NCBI GenBank assembly: GCA_019059635.1
Contig: JAGVRJ010000001.1
Location: 1,240,001 to 1,304,000, forward strand
Direction: 5' to 3'
Source: Proales similis
Taxonomy: Eukaryota; Rotifera; Eurotatoria; Ploima; Proalidae
Length of the DNA: 64,000 nucleotides
The notes under the pieces were generated by a model. The model was not told where the DNA came from. It saw only the letters and a list, made by a program, of their open reading frames with translations, and ran no database searches. This document shows positions 32,701 through 44,265 of the stretch, piece after piece. A program made the translations under genes and the position numbers. Numbering within the stretch: position 1 is the first letter of the stretch; each line of letters begins with the position of its first letter.

Positions 32701-35700
32701 GATTCACTAACCGAAGTGTTGCCCGCATTTCTGGACCGTTCGTAAATTTGCAAGCATTGCTTTAGATTGTGGCGGCGCTTTTTGAAATCCGCTTGCGCCT
32801 GCTCCCATCGCTTTTTTATGCTTGCCAGGAGGACTTGAAGCTTCTTCAGTTCTTCTGCATCAACTTGCTCGCTCGATTCGTGGCCAAGGTTCGCATTCAA
32901 ATCTGCATTAGCGATTTGAATGTCCCCGAGTACTTGCTCGTGTTGGCGAAGGTAGTCCTTCAGATGCTGGAAACATGCGAACTCGTTCAAAGCTGGTTGA
33001 ACGTTGAGAGTAGGCCAGGAACTTACGCTTATCAGCTCGATTTCGCTTGTCATTGAGTTCAAATCTTGAGGATTCGGATTGGCCGGTTTGCGTAGACTTG
33101 TTTCAATGTAATTCAGAGATTCCACAAAGCGATCGATTCGTGAGGCTAAATGTTTGGCTATTGACAAACTTGAACACACTCGTTTAGATTTAAATCCTCA
33201 AACGAGTCTACGGTCGCGAGATTTGTTTACTTTTTATGCGCAGATGCGCCTTGTTTTTGCAGATTCTCGAAATGATCTCTCATCTTGACCACTTTGGAGC
33301 GGCGAGATTCGCTCGATGTCGAACACAGAGTCTCGTTCAGTTCATGCTGAGTTTGCTCGAATTGCTGGAAAACATAGAAAACAAATAAATAAAAGGTCGA
33401 TGAATGAGAGATGAAAAAGAGATGAATGAAAGCTTTGCTCGAGTGCATAAAAGTCTGCGAATTCACGTGCCTGGTCCGAACTGCAAGATTGATTCTTTCT
33501 GGTCGAATAGGTCTCGATGTATGTGAATGGACTGCCCTGACGTTCTTGCCTAGAGACGCAAGGCGAAGGTTTACTGGACGCAGCTCGACTCACGTTTCGA
33601 ATTTTAAACGTGATCGACGAATTGAGAGGTATATGAGCATGGAGCGGCAGAACAATTCGACCGTTGAGAGTCTGTCGATTAGCTTCGACCTCGCCAGTCT
33701 CATTGAGCGCACCCACGGACGAGGCATCGGTTATATTCAGCACTTCGCATGAGGAATATTTAGTGGCCGGCGCCTGACGTGCTGTGCAATCGATGCGATC
33801 ATCGCGAATACTTAACGACGGCTTTAGAGTAACGTCAAATCTAATTCGCGATCTGTCGTCTTCAGCTAGCCGAAACGACCTGGTCGTTGTTCGTTGTTCG
33901 ACTGTCTCACTGGCAGCCAACAACTGAGTTCCACGACAACTGCTCTCCATCAGTTGAACTGCATTCGTCTTTTTATATTCATAGAGATTATCTGTGCTGC
34001 CGCCAATCGGACCGGCAATGCGCACCACGGGCTCAAGCGGAGTAGCGGTGGGACATCGCACGGCCGACGCAAAGCGGCTCCTGTTATGCGAGTTGCGGTG
34101 AGAGATCATTCGAAGTCGAACGCGCACCGAGGTCGTGCCTCCGCAAGTGTGCAAATGCTCGGCCTCGTACGGTCTGTCCATCCCATGCCCGTCTGACATT
34201 GGCTTCAGCGGCTCGACTGGGCTTTTGCTAAGATCTTCTAGTCAAAAATCAAGTTCAGGTTAGGAACTTGAACAAAAGAGAAGCTTTCTTTCGTTTCTAT
34301 ATATTTACTCTCTCTCTCTTCGTACGCACGACAGAGCTCTTTCAAAAGTCCGAGACAATGCCCAAACGACCAATCTACAATTGCATTAACAACTGACGGC
34401 CGGTCTGCATTATTATGACTAATTGTGTCGTTCAAAGTCAGTAAGGGCTTCATCGTCGAGCGGCCTTATTTCACTCGATAAAAAAAAAACGCAGAAATAA
34501 CAACAAAAAAAAAGAAGTATGAATGGTCCACAAGTGCTGAGGCGAGATGAAGAGAGAGAGAGAAAAAGGAGAGCCCGGACGATTTCATAATGAATTCAAA
34601 TTCTGGAGACCGTGAGAGTGCTTCCACGCGCCGTGCGGCTCATTTGTTTTTCTTTCGTTTTCCGAAAGAGTCGTGATTTTTATGCTGCATGAATAAGAAT
34701 AAAAAAAAAGAGAGAGAGAAAAGAACGACGAGCGAACAATTCGAAAGCAATCTAATATAAGTGTTTGATAGCTCCTTGGTTGTGAATAGATTCGGCCAAT
34801 TAAGCGCGAAATTTTGGCATCACTGGCGTCAATTTGGCCGAAGGATGAATGGAATGTAGGAAAGTATGCGTGCAGACGAATAGAACAAATGCGCCTGTTA
34901 ACGAGCTGAAAACCAAAGTCTGTGTATGAGCGCGGGCGCGCACGGGTGCGTGTGTGTGTTTCTTTCTTTAATTTCACATTTTGTGTAAACTTATCTAACC
35001 GTTTGCGTGACCTAAATAATTTGAGCAGCGGTCAAACAAAAACGCACGAGCCCTTATCTGGCCGACCGTTGATATTTGGGCATTAGAAATTGCACTATAG
35101 GCCGCTGCTAATTAATTTAAGCACGAATTCGAAATTGAAATGAGCTGGTGATGAGATGGGCGCAGAATAGATAAGTTATTAAGTAGAATTGAGGCCATGT
35201 CGCACTGGAACCTAGCTGATCTAGGAGCCTACAGAGCTCGGTGTGTTCGCTGAGACGAATTAGTAGAAGAAAAAAGGCAAAGAACCAAGACGAAGAGAGA
35301 AAATTCATTCTTTCAAAGTACAAGCCTTGGCCGAGCCAATAAAAGCCTCGTGAGGTAAGCGGCGATTCGCGACGGTCGCTGCGAGCAGTGTCTAATGATC
35401 TCTGCAGAGTGAATTGCCTGCCAGGGCATATCGTTTTGATTTATTTTAATCAAGTCTACTCGCTGTCTCAGGCTCGATCGCTTGAATGTTTATTTTCCCT
35501 CGGCCCTTCTCTCAAGCGTTCGTTTGCTCGCTCGTTCTTTACTCTCTGTGTGCTCAATGGCCACGCTCATTCTTCTCTATTGTTTGCGAACGAGCACAAA
35601 AACAACAGGCAATAAATTAAAAATTCAATGTGACCAAATTGATTATAAAGAGAAGTGGCGTCGTGATAAGCAAATGTCCGAGTAATTAAAACATGACAAG

Positions 35701-38700
35701 AATCAAACCATGGAAAAATAGCCCGACGCACGATTCATTTTTGTTTTAGAAAATAATGCACTTGGGATGGCAAATGGACGTGAAAGAAGGAATGGTTTCG
35801 AAAACATCTTCTTCTTGTGCGTGTTTTCCACCGTCTCATAACAAAAGATCTGGGGCCTGTGACAGGCGACTGTAATTAAAAGGCGGAGAAGAAGAGAGAG
35901 AGAGGGATAAGAAGACGCTTGGAGCGTTGCTCTTTGCCTCCTTATTTAGCCGAAGCGATTGAGTACTGACCGCCTTCTTGCTCGAAACAATCCAGTCGGC
36001 GTGCCTGGCTAGATCCAGAGCCAGACTAAACCGACGGCTGCCCGTTGGCCTCTCACAAGCAGAACCATTATCGAGCAGGAGTGAGCTCGTAAATATTAGA
36101 ATATGAAATGCCAACCAACGCAAATGGTGGTCGCTAAAAATGCTATTCTCACTCAAAGGTTGCCTGCTTCGACCGCCGCATGCAATAAATAATCAAACTG
36201 CTTGCCGATTGATGCGCTTTTTTGCAATCATCGAACACCTTCAAACTAAAATAAAAATAATAGAAATGAAATGTATCGCATGCATCCACTAAGCGAGCGC
36301 TGGCGCTGCTTAGTCAACCTGCTTATGTGTGTTAATGCGGCCGCTCGTTGTGCAATATTTATTCGTGCTCACCTTTTCGGGCCCGCAACCGAGGCCGTCA
36401 ACGCTCGCATAATGGCTGCGACTTGTAACAAGGCGTTCTGTTAGTGTGCCCTTACAGAATCAATTTCGGAGCAAGGCGAACCAACTCAATTATGTCAGAG
36501 ATAAAAAGAGAAACAACAAAAACAACAAGCAACGTAGACGATGGCCGACGTCAAGTGTCGAGTTGAGCACGAGGCTCGATCAAAAGCCGCTTACTATCGG
36601 ATTAGCAAAGAGTTTTATCGTGTGCGGTCAAAGTCAAGATAGCTTAAATTGTTCTCCTTTTCGCTCCTACTCATTCTCGGCGCTTTAGGCCGGGCTTTTT
36701 CGCCCCTGACATATTTACATAGGTCGGCCTGCCGGCACCCATAAATAGATTGATACAATGAGCATAAGCCATAAAAACGATTATTTAAGCTCTAGGGTCC
36801 GAATTCTTTCTCGTTGATTATTGCTTGCCGCCTTCATCGCAGGTTCGTCATTAAGCCAGGCGGACCGGCAAGCAATTGAGGCAAGAGGCGAGAATTATTG
36901 CATTTGAAGAAACGAGATTAAGGCCTTTGAGTAGAAATATTGCTTTGGTTTATCACTTCGATAGATCTTTTCGACTCGACATTCCCTCACGTTCGCGTTC
37001 ACTCGAGCAAAACTTGGGTCGTGAATTTGATGGGTTAAGCGAATCAACACTCACCTTCAACTTGAACTCAAATTGAGGATTTATCTTCACGCTTTGACGT
37101 TGAGCGGCCTCGCACACCCATAGCAATCGCGTACGCTTCAGTTGACTCATCAAATCGACTAATTGAATTAAATTCTGCTCCACGTCTCCTTTAAGCCGTT
37201 ATTTAATCTTTTCTTATCTGTTTGAAGATTAATATTCTAGTTGATTGATTACAAACCTTGTTCTAGTGGAGCAGGCTCGGGCCCGATTTTGAAGCTCATC
37301 AGATTCTTAAGCTCCTCGTATTTGAACCGAAGACTAAAAACGCCACTTTTCTATGCAAATCGTCGTGACAAGTGTCGTATCAGTTGGATCGCTTACGTGT
37401 GCATCATTTCGGTCAGCTCATGATCAGGTCCGGGCAATGAGAGCAAGACACTGGGCACCTTAACATCGGGCATCGACTCGCTAAGCCAAATTTTCCACTT
37501 GACTTGGTCCGAATTGTCCATGACAGAGACGATCTGGCCCTTCTTCAAATAGCCTTTGCTCTAGATTTGTCAAATTAAAGTCAAATGCCTCACATCGCCG
37601 TTAAGCTCAAATGGCCTGCGCCAAGGTTACCTCGCTTAGTTTGTAGTCGACCAGGAAAGTTGCCATGTCGTAAGGAGGCTTCAGTTTCATTTTGCGCATT
37701 TTAAACGCGGGCATTTGAGCAACTTGTTTAAATAGGCGATCGATCTCCTGCGGCAAAGTGTAGTCAGACTGAAAGTCTCCGATCAGCTGAGCGATCTGTT
37801 TGGTTGCTTCATCGCGTCGCCTCGCTTCCTGAAGGCGATTCATGTTGTTTTGTAATTTATCGTTGACCGAGTTGAGTTGAGAATTTAACGCAAAATAATT
37901 CGAATTGAACTATTGAAGGTTAGAAAAGCTGAGTTCACAATTGACCGAATCGGGTTTGGCTTACATTTTCGTAATTTTTCAAGTGGTCGATATGAGTTGT
38001 AAGTGCTCGCATTAAATTCTCAGTCCAACAGATTTGTTCTCGCAGACTTTCAAGGCCGATCTGTGCAAATCCACGGTCAAGATAAAGAGCTAGATATGGA
38101 CTGAGGGTCGATTGGGCTACTTCAATTTCCTTGGAGCCTGGATGCTGAGCTGAGATGAGCAGATTGGCCTGTCTCATCAGTTGATTGAATTTATGCGCTT
38201 TGTGTCTGAGTGTCCATTCGACGTTCTGTTGGCGATTCAGATCAGAGCGAGCGATCATGACTGGCGCGCTGGGCACTCACCTGTTTGTGCTGAACAAGCA
38301 CTGTGGACTGATAGCGGCGAGGCTGGGACCAGTCGCGATTAAGCTCGACATCTTCTACTTCGCTTATGTAACGAAGCTCTTCGTGTAAATCTCGGCTAAA
38401 CTCAAACATTGCTTCAAGATTCAGAAGAGTTCCCTTGTGAAGCTCCTGTCATATAAAAATGCAATTGCTTTTCAAATTGAGCGAGGCCAAGGTCATTCGA
38501 CTTACGCAAAGATCGTTGAAAGAAAGAAAGAACTCGCCCAGACTGGCATCGTCCCAAGCTGTTTGAGAGTTGAATAGCTCGATTTGTTGCAATTTGCTGC
38601 GAAAGTTTCTAAACTCGGGCGCCATACGACGCACCCGGTTTAGTTCACTTTCTAACGATTGCAAGTCTAATTTGTAGCCAATTTTTTTCAACTCGACCTG

Positions 38701-41361
38701 GTTAAGCGCAAAGCGAAAGGGTTAGGAAAGAAACGATAAAATCTAAATGATGCAGTTACCTGTTTGGACGAGATCCATTTGTTAAGGTCTCGGCACATGA
38801 AATCGAGCTGCGAAAGGTCGGCCGACGCGCGATTTGAAGGCACATTGCGTTCGGATAGTTTGGTAGAGCTCGGAGTCGAAGGCACCAACGAAGAGCTGGC
38901 CGACGGCTTGAACGATTCAATTGTGTCGCTGGCCGACTTGGCCGACATGAAAAGTGAGTTGGGCGCCATTCGATGATTTTCTGATCGACTGTTGTCACTG
39001 CTAAAGCCACTGCTATTGCAAACGGAGTTGAGCGATGTCTTGACAGGTGTGCGAGGCGACGGGTCCATTGCACGGCTCTCTTCGCCTACAAACTCTTCTG
39101 ATCCGTTGACTCCGACGCGCAGCTCAATTGTGGCTCGCTCCAGCTTCATAAAGCTCTGAATCAGCTCCTCCGAGTTTGGGTAGCACTCGTCGTGCAAGTG
39201 AATCGCTTCAATTAAACTCTGTCTAATTTGCGCTTCATAGGCGTGTATTTGCCGAGTTAATGATTCAAGTTCGCTCTTGAGCACAAATTGCCTCTCGCTC
39301 TGAAACGAGTCAAAAGAATTTAATTGTTCGTGTTCCGACTCAAAATGGCTTCTGCTCACCTTTTGCAGCTTGTCGCTGATAAGGTTTAAATTTTGCTTCA
39401 ATACTCGCGTCTGCTTGTCGAGTTTGTGATACGTTTGCTGCATGTATTCGAATCTTCAATCAACCGGCCACAAGTGTATTAGTTTGGCTTCAAGCTTCAA
39501 TGCTGATTATTTGCCTCACTTGACAAGAGCTTCTTCGATGGCCGTCTCTCGCTGCTGAAGCACTTGTTCCATCCGATTCCACAATTTCTGCAGACTGCGC
39601 AAGTCGGACTGCGAATCAACGCTCGACAGCGCTTGCTCTGAATAGATGCTCTGCGCAAAGTGGCACAAAATTTAAAAGACCTCAAGTCGCAGAGAGAGCT
39701 ACTATGCTTGTATGTACCTTCAACTCGGCAAAGATCTTCTCCAGCTTTTGAATCTCCTGCTCTCTCTGCGGCAGCTCGGTGAGTCGAAACGATCTCAGAT
39801 CAGCGACAAGACTTTTCAACTCCACAAACTCGGACGGGATGCTTTTGCTGCTCCATGTGGACAGAGTTTGATCGAGCCAGTGATGAATGCTGGTGTACAA
39901 GAGCATGTACTCCTGCAGAAGACCTCGTCTCTCCTAAGTCGGAATGCGTTGAGATTCAGAAGGCTTCCAGTCGTCAGAGTTCTAAATTACCCTCTGTCTG
40001 GGCCCGGGCACTTCTTGAACAGCTAGACGAGGAAGTGCATCGAACAGCGACGAGACATAGGTCAAGAGCGATCGCTCGTCTGGCGTTTCCATGTCCAGAT
40101 CTAGACGAGGGCATTGGTCACGGTGAAGATTCAGTTGATGGGTCAGATGAATGCTTTACCTTCAGGGTCGAGCAGCTTTGTCACGCCAAACTCTTGTTCG
40201 GCGAGATCGAAGGCGAGCTTGAGATTATCTCGGCTCGAGCGTCTACTAGCTGCCTCTAAATCAACTTTATCGGGGCTTGAGAGTTGCGATTAGAAAATCA
40301 TTTTTGATTCGATCGACTTAATAGAATGGGTGTTTACATATGGTTGTGCAAGAGGGCCAAAAAGATGCGTCCATCAGTCCAGGATCGAGAAAAGTCTTTT
40401 ACTTGAATTGTCGGATACTTTTCTAAATGCTTCTTGACCCAGAGCATGATGGCTTCCTTGGCCGACGCTTGCCTTCCGGCGCTACTGAACGTGATATCCG
40501 ATATCTAACAGAGATGATGAAATGAACGCTCGCAAGTCAAAGCGAGCATAGAGCGTGTGCTAACTTGAAAGTGCAAAATGATGACCCAGATGAGGCCCAG
40601 CGTGAGCTTCGGATTGCCGTCAACAATCTCCTCCGGCCGTATGTTGACGATTTTAATCTATGAACGGAGACGAAAATGGTAGAAAAAGAGTCGGCAGCCG
40701 CACTGAGAGCTTTACTTACTTTTTGCTTGGTGAGAAACTCGAGGCAAATTGAGATATTCTGAATCGCATGGAAACGGAGCGCTCCTCGCTCTTTGGGAAG
40801 TGTCCGCTCTGACAAGATTTCGAGTAAATAAATTAGATTGAGGCCGTCGCGCAGATCGTCAAACAGATCGTTCACGCTCAGCGACAATTTCTTCAAATGC
40901 TTGTTTATCCATTTGGTGAATGTTTTTTTCTGAATCTTGTCTCTTTGGTCTGAATCATCGGTTGGAAGCATTTTAGACGCGATGAGGATTCTGTTGGCAA
41001 GCAGCAACTGCTTACCCGCTATTTTGAGCACTGCTCGGTCGGCCAGGTCCAGATGGAGAACACTGATCGGCTTCTCGGCGAGCCAGCGAGAATTCTCGAT
41101 CGCCAGCTGCTCTTCGGGCACTCGGTTAAAACTTTCAAGATCGTCGCATGAAATGGAATAGGTCGGAGAAACGTCCGATCGCTGATCGAACGCTCTCGTA
41201 TGAGATTCGGACAGGCCTCTGAGAAGCAGACGGCTGCGATCCATGGACGTCGACTTGGCGCACTTTGAGTCTGACGGCGGCGACTGAAGATTTGGAAAAG
41301 TGCTCTGGCTGCGTCGAGTGCGCGACTTTGTTGACTCCTGCTTACCATAAACGCAGTTCAT
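16772..41361 (-). CDS. MACF1: Full-length spectraplakin (Shot / VAB-10 / MACF1-DST family)
   Basis: Giant actin-microtubule linker, roughly 4400 residues without the optional plakin-repeat exon. Order from the N-terminus: two CH domains (exons 41016-41361, 40720-40949, 40565-40657, 40338-40504, 40160-40275, 39991-40100); plakin domain of spectrin repeats with an SH3-like segment ([20 protein letters not shown], about 37430-37560); further repeats to 37054; exons near 33366-33233 and 33163-32640; alternative plakin-repeat exon; spectrin rod, EF hands, GAS2 and a Ser/Pro-rich tail. Exons 37054 to 33366 to 33163 join in phase. The start chosen is the ATG at 41361; upstream exons or other promoters are possible, because such genes usually have several first exons. 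The paralogue at 6763-14678 lies inverted, tail to tail. Expected role: anchoring microtubules to cortical actin and to junctions or muscle attachments. Confidence 0.88.
20731..21382 (-). repeat. Near-identical inverted tract B, copy in the full-length spectraplakin
   Basis: Minus-strand partner of 13184-13835, inside the rod exon. Same length (652 bases), no indels, and identical encoded protein as far as I can see. Its left boundary is the SNDP codon group; its right boundary is the EAISCHR codon group. Confidence 0.93.
21793..23377 (-). repeat. Near-identical inverted tract A, copy in the full-length spectraplakin
   Basis: Minus-strand partner of 11186-12770, inside the rod exon. It starts at ER(R/Q)VKSLRASC and ends at WMDEIEAN. 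About nine substitutions by eye over 1585 bases, no indels. Confidence 0.93.
26854..26889 (-). other. Candidate 36-nt micro-exon of the full-length spectraplakin
   Basis: Between the plakin-repeat exon and the rod exon, a 36-base stretch is bounded by AG (after TTTCAA) and GTTAGA. It is phase 0 at both ends and would add [12 protein letters not shown] just before the rod's [10 protein letters not shown]. Phase and position fit a link from the exon ending at 32640 (also phase 0) into the rod. Supported by splice signals and frame only. Confidence 0.45.
26985..30219 (-). other. Plakin-repeat (plectin-repeat) exon with its own stop codon
   Basis: About 1078 codons in one exon, made of tandem repeats of about 38 residues of the plectin/desmoplakin type; for example [20 protein letters not shown] followed by GLVIPR, and [20 protein letters not shown]. 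Such repeats bind intermediate filaments in plectin; in flies and worms they support junctional or hemidesmosome-like attachment. The acceptor is at 30220-30221. A preceding 47-nt exon (30279-30325), across a 59-nt intron, links it in frame to the exon ending at 32640. The frame ends in TGA at 26985, and I found no good donor near the end. It therefore looks like an alternative terminal exon. No canonical AATAAA is seen on the minus strand downstream. Confidence 0.75.
30279..30325 (-). other. Candidate 47-nt exon leading into the plakin-repeat exon
   Basis: A stretch preceded by a pyrimidine-rich acceptor (TTATTTGTTATTG, A-run, AG) and followed by a consensus donor GTAAGT at 30274-30278. It enters in phase 0, matching the exon that ends at 32640, and leaves in phase 2, matching the plakin-repeat exon. 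It encodes [16 protein letters not shown] with the next exon. Inferred from signals and phase. Confidence 0.5.
30326..32639 (-). other. 2.3-kb intron of the full-length spectraplakin
   Basis: Between the exon ending at 32640 (donor GTATGT) and the 47-nt exon. AT-rich, with a (CA)n run at about 30982-31003 and a (GAT)n run at about 31612-31628. Short open frames on both strands have no splice support or recognisable domain. It is one of the few long introns in the gene; with an isoform switch at its 3' end it is a reasonable place for splicing or promoter control, but nothing specific is visible. Confidence 0.5.
30982..31003. repeat. (CA)n microsatellite
   Basis: Alternating C and A, about 11 units, in a long spectraplakin intron. 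Confidence 0.9.
33430..34237 (-). other. Candidate alternative exon inside a spectraplakin intron
   Basis: A long minus-strand frame in the 3.7-kb intron between 33366 and 37054. Its ATG is at 34199, and the frame is open upstream to an AG at 34238-34239. It encodes a polar Ser/Thr/Arg-rich segment of about 250 residues with no domain I recognise. Constitutive splicing from 37054 to 33366 is already in phase without it, and the visible acceptors of this frame do not match that phase. If used, it would more likely be an alternative first exon with its own start than a cassette. The 3' boundary is uncertain. Confidence 0.35.
34240..37053 (-). other. Long spectraplakin intron, no gene seen
   Basis: About 2.8 kb of AT-rich sequence with A-runs near 34483-34515, (GA)n near 34550 and 34705, and a GA-rich run near 35890. 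No frame here combines splice sites with a recognisable domain. Together with the candidate alternative exon it forms the 3.7-kb intron after the plakin domain, a position where related genes often have internal promoters. Confidence 0.45.
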
Positions 41362-41630
41362 TTCGCCACGCTGAATTATAAACGCTCGACTCAATGATTC
41401 ATATCTAAAGTATCGAATGAACGAGTCTTAGACATTATCGTTCAAAATTTATGATGTGGAAGCAGAGCAAAGTAGATGAAGCGAACGGCCTAATGAAGCG
41501 TCAACTGCGGGCCAGTGGCGGCCAACATCGTCACAACTTATTTAAAGATGACCAAACTCGGAGCAAACTGTTTACGCAACGCTTAGCATTTGACACCAAT
41601 CGGAGCCAATCTAAGCCGCAGCATTGTACA

Positions 41631-41651
41631 TACACACACACACACACACAC
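41631..41651. repeat. (CA)n microsatellite
   Basis: Alternating C and A in the region upstream of the full-length spectraplakin. Confidence 0.9.
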
Positions 41652-42315
41652 ATACAGCACAAATACGGCAGCGCTGCTTGAACGGCGTACACGCGCGCTC
41701 GCGCAGTTATACCGCTTAAACTTCATAATCGATGCAGCTTGCCCGAAAGGTTAGAGAGCTGTTCGCGAGCTGTGTGTGTTTGCATTGATAACCGGCGAAC
41801 ACGAGAATTACGGGTGATTGTAGGCACACACTAATTGGGCACGCTTATGCATAGGGCGCTCTACCTGCCTGAGGCCGAACAAGGGGATGAGCAAGTGGAT
41901 TAGGCTGTAGGTCGATTATGATTTTGGATAAGACCCCATGTCAAGCGATCTGCCCGCCGCTGAGTAATGCATTTGAACATGAGCCAGATGGAATGGCTCA
42001 ATTATGCTAATTAATGGCTAAGCAGTCCGATTCATCGATTGATCGATCAATTGAACTGCTCTCTCTCTCTTGATAAGACTGGCACCTGGCACTCTCTCGC
42101 ATTCACTCGCTCGACCTCTTTTTTACTCACATTCTTGACCAGAGTTCTCACTTGCACTCCCTCCTCCCGACGACCCGCTTCGAAGGCGGAGGTTAAATTA
42201 AGTTTTCACAATAACGTTCGTGCCCGCTCTTCCTTGCCTCACATCTGATTGCTCGATCGTTCACCAAGATGGGCCGGCCCCGTCCGAGCACTAATTGAGT
42301 TTAAATAAAAACGAT

Positions 42316-42340
42316 TGTGTGTGTGTGTGTGTGTGTGTGG
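42316..42340. repeat. (GT)n microsatellite
   Basis: About 12 GT units in the same upstream region. Confidence 0.9.
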
Positions 42341-43159
42341 ATTCTAGCTGGCTTGAAACTAAACCATTAGATTGGCGACGCCGCCGCCGACACGGTTGGC
42401 CTAGGGAGTGTGCTTGACAAATACGACGACGGCGAGAATAATAAATCAAAAATATTTATCGAATCGAAGCCGTTAAAGTTTACCATCTGTGGTCACATTA
42501 CAGCGAACAATAAGAGCTTGACCCTGGATGCGCTTTGGGCTTCCAGTGAGCGCGCTGGCCACCCCCGAATCGGCAATCCAGTGCTTTAACTGGCTTGAGA
42601 GTGGCTGAGTGAGATATGCGCCACCTTTTTAAATGATTACTCCACTTGTTGTAATGGAGCTCTACGGAGTGTGTAAAATTCGATGACAAGTGCGGGAGAA
42701 TGAACATAACGAAAAAGCAACGAGCGCACTGGCCTAGTTGAGCAAACCATTAAAAAGGCGCGTCGTTTCTAATTTGCTCAATTCAGAGTGAAACAATAAA
42801 AAATACAAGCAACTGGCTGCAGGCGACCAAGCATTGTCCAAAATGGGCCAGTGAATGGGAGCGGAAATGTGATGATGGCCTGAAGATAACATCGATCAGA
42901 CTCATTCATATTTATGATTTGAATAGGCTCCCTCCCTGTGCCTCCCTCTCACAGGGCTCTTGAATCTCAAATACACACAAACACGCCCAGCATGTTGCTG
43001 TGTAGCCACTTGGACCATGAAATGTTCGCTTGAAACAGGGACTTGACAAATGTGAACTTGGATGTGCACGTTGAACACGAGTCGAAATGCTCTAAGGACA
43101 AATGGTCGTTAGAAAGAATAAGTAAATAGGAAAGCAGAGAATAGTGAGCGGCAAAAGAA

Positions 43160-43935
43160 ATGTCTAAATTGCCGCGAGCCCTCCTAAAGCTCAAGTAAGC
43201 AGAGACGAACGCTCAAAGCAACTTGATAATCTCTTCAGATCGATGAGAACAGGCAGCAAGGAAACAGCGAGAATGTCAAATGCCAAAAGTGTTTAGAGTT
43301 CGGTCATTGGACATATGAGTATGTGGAAACGAACGCATCCGTGTGTGGACTGCTCGCACGCTTAAATTGAATCTCTTATCAAAAACAGATGTAAAGGCAA
43401 GCGAAAATACAGCGAGAGGCCCTCGAGCACAAAATTATTAAAAAAACGCCTCAAAATGGTCGAGGAGAGACAGAGGGCGCAGCTATTGTGAGTGAGCTAA
43501 GATTTTCTCTTTGCACCACGAGACGAACGAAATGAGTAACTTGAGAAAAAAACTTAAAAGAAAACTGCAAGAAGCACTGAAAAAAGACTTTCAGCCTCAA
43601 GAGGCCGAGAATCAATTGCAAGCAGCCAACAACTCGTAAGCAGTTTTAAAGTGTTTTTCTACAATCACTCTCGAACAGAGAACTTGACTTTTAGTGCCCA
43701 AGCTGACACGGCCAAAGGATCCTCGCGTAAAAAGAAGAAAAGCTCCAAAAGCTCGTCGAGCAGCTCTTCTGACAGCAGTAGCAGCAGTGATTCGGACACT
43801 AGCGGATCGTCAAGCTCGTCAGACTCAGAAAGCAGCAGCGATAGCTCATCGTCGTCCAGCTCGGATCAAGAAGAGGATGAAAAAGAAGAGCGCGCCAGGA
43901 GCAAAGGCGCCAAACGAGAAAAGAAGCGAGAGTGA
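43160..43935 (+). CDS. ZCCHC10: Zinc finger CCHC domain-containing protein 10
   Basis: Five exons by eye: 43160-43194, 43253-43318, 43389-43487, 43546-43635, 43695-43935, giving 176 residues; two of the introns are exactly 58 nt and one is 59. The N-terminal part has the diagnostic knuckle [20 protein letters not shown] followed by SERPS, nearly identical to vertebrate ZCCHC10. A Lys-rich helix follows, then a long Ser/Asp run and a basic end (KREKKRE). The length is close to the human protein (about 190). It is a nuclear protein of poorly known function, with a CCHC knuckle expected to bind nucleic acid. The low-complexity Ser tail is normal for the family. AATAAA follows at 44007. Confidence 0.9.
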
Positions 43936-44006
43936 ACAAAAATTGGCATTTGAACAGAAGCGTCGAGTGGAGTGGTTCGAGTTGCTCGAACAATATGAAA
44001 CGAATG

Positions 44007-44012
44007 AATAAA
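44007..44012 (+). terminator. Poly(A) signal of ZCCHC10
   Basis: AATAAA 72 bases after the stop codon, with FAM114A starting about 250 bases further on the same strand. Confidence 0.6.
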
Positions 44013-44265
44013 ACACAATTTGCTTTTCTCGTTTCTGTTTTATTAAGGCCGCGTTTTAAATCGGTCGGTGGCCTGGCTAGCACGCGCTGCGAACCAGTTA
44101 CCAGTTCGAGAGTGGACCGGTCGGGTCGATAGGCGAGCAACTACAAAGTAGAAACTAGTTCAGATGCGATCGCTTGTTATGCGAACTTGCATTAATTCAC
44201 GGTCAATTACTATTCCGAATAGTCGAGGTGTTTAATTGAGCCACGAAAGCAGACTTGAACAAGAG

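Larger units (their letters stand above)
41362..43159. other. Intergenic region between spectraplakin and ZCCHC10
   Basis: About 1.8 kb between divergent start codons. It holds a (CA)n run at about 41631-41651 and a (GT)n run at about 42316-42340, and is otherwise unremarkable. It probably includes the main spectraplakin promoter and possibly non-coding first exons. No protein-coding gene recognised. Confidence 0.45.

Noticed and set aside
43695-43935. Ser/Asp run as a random low-complexity repeat
   Set aside because: It is joined in frame to a clear ZCCHC10 zinc knuckle, and such a tail is normal for this protein.
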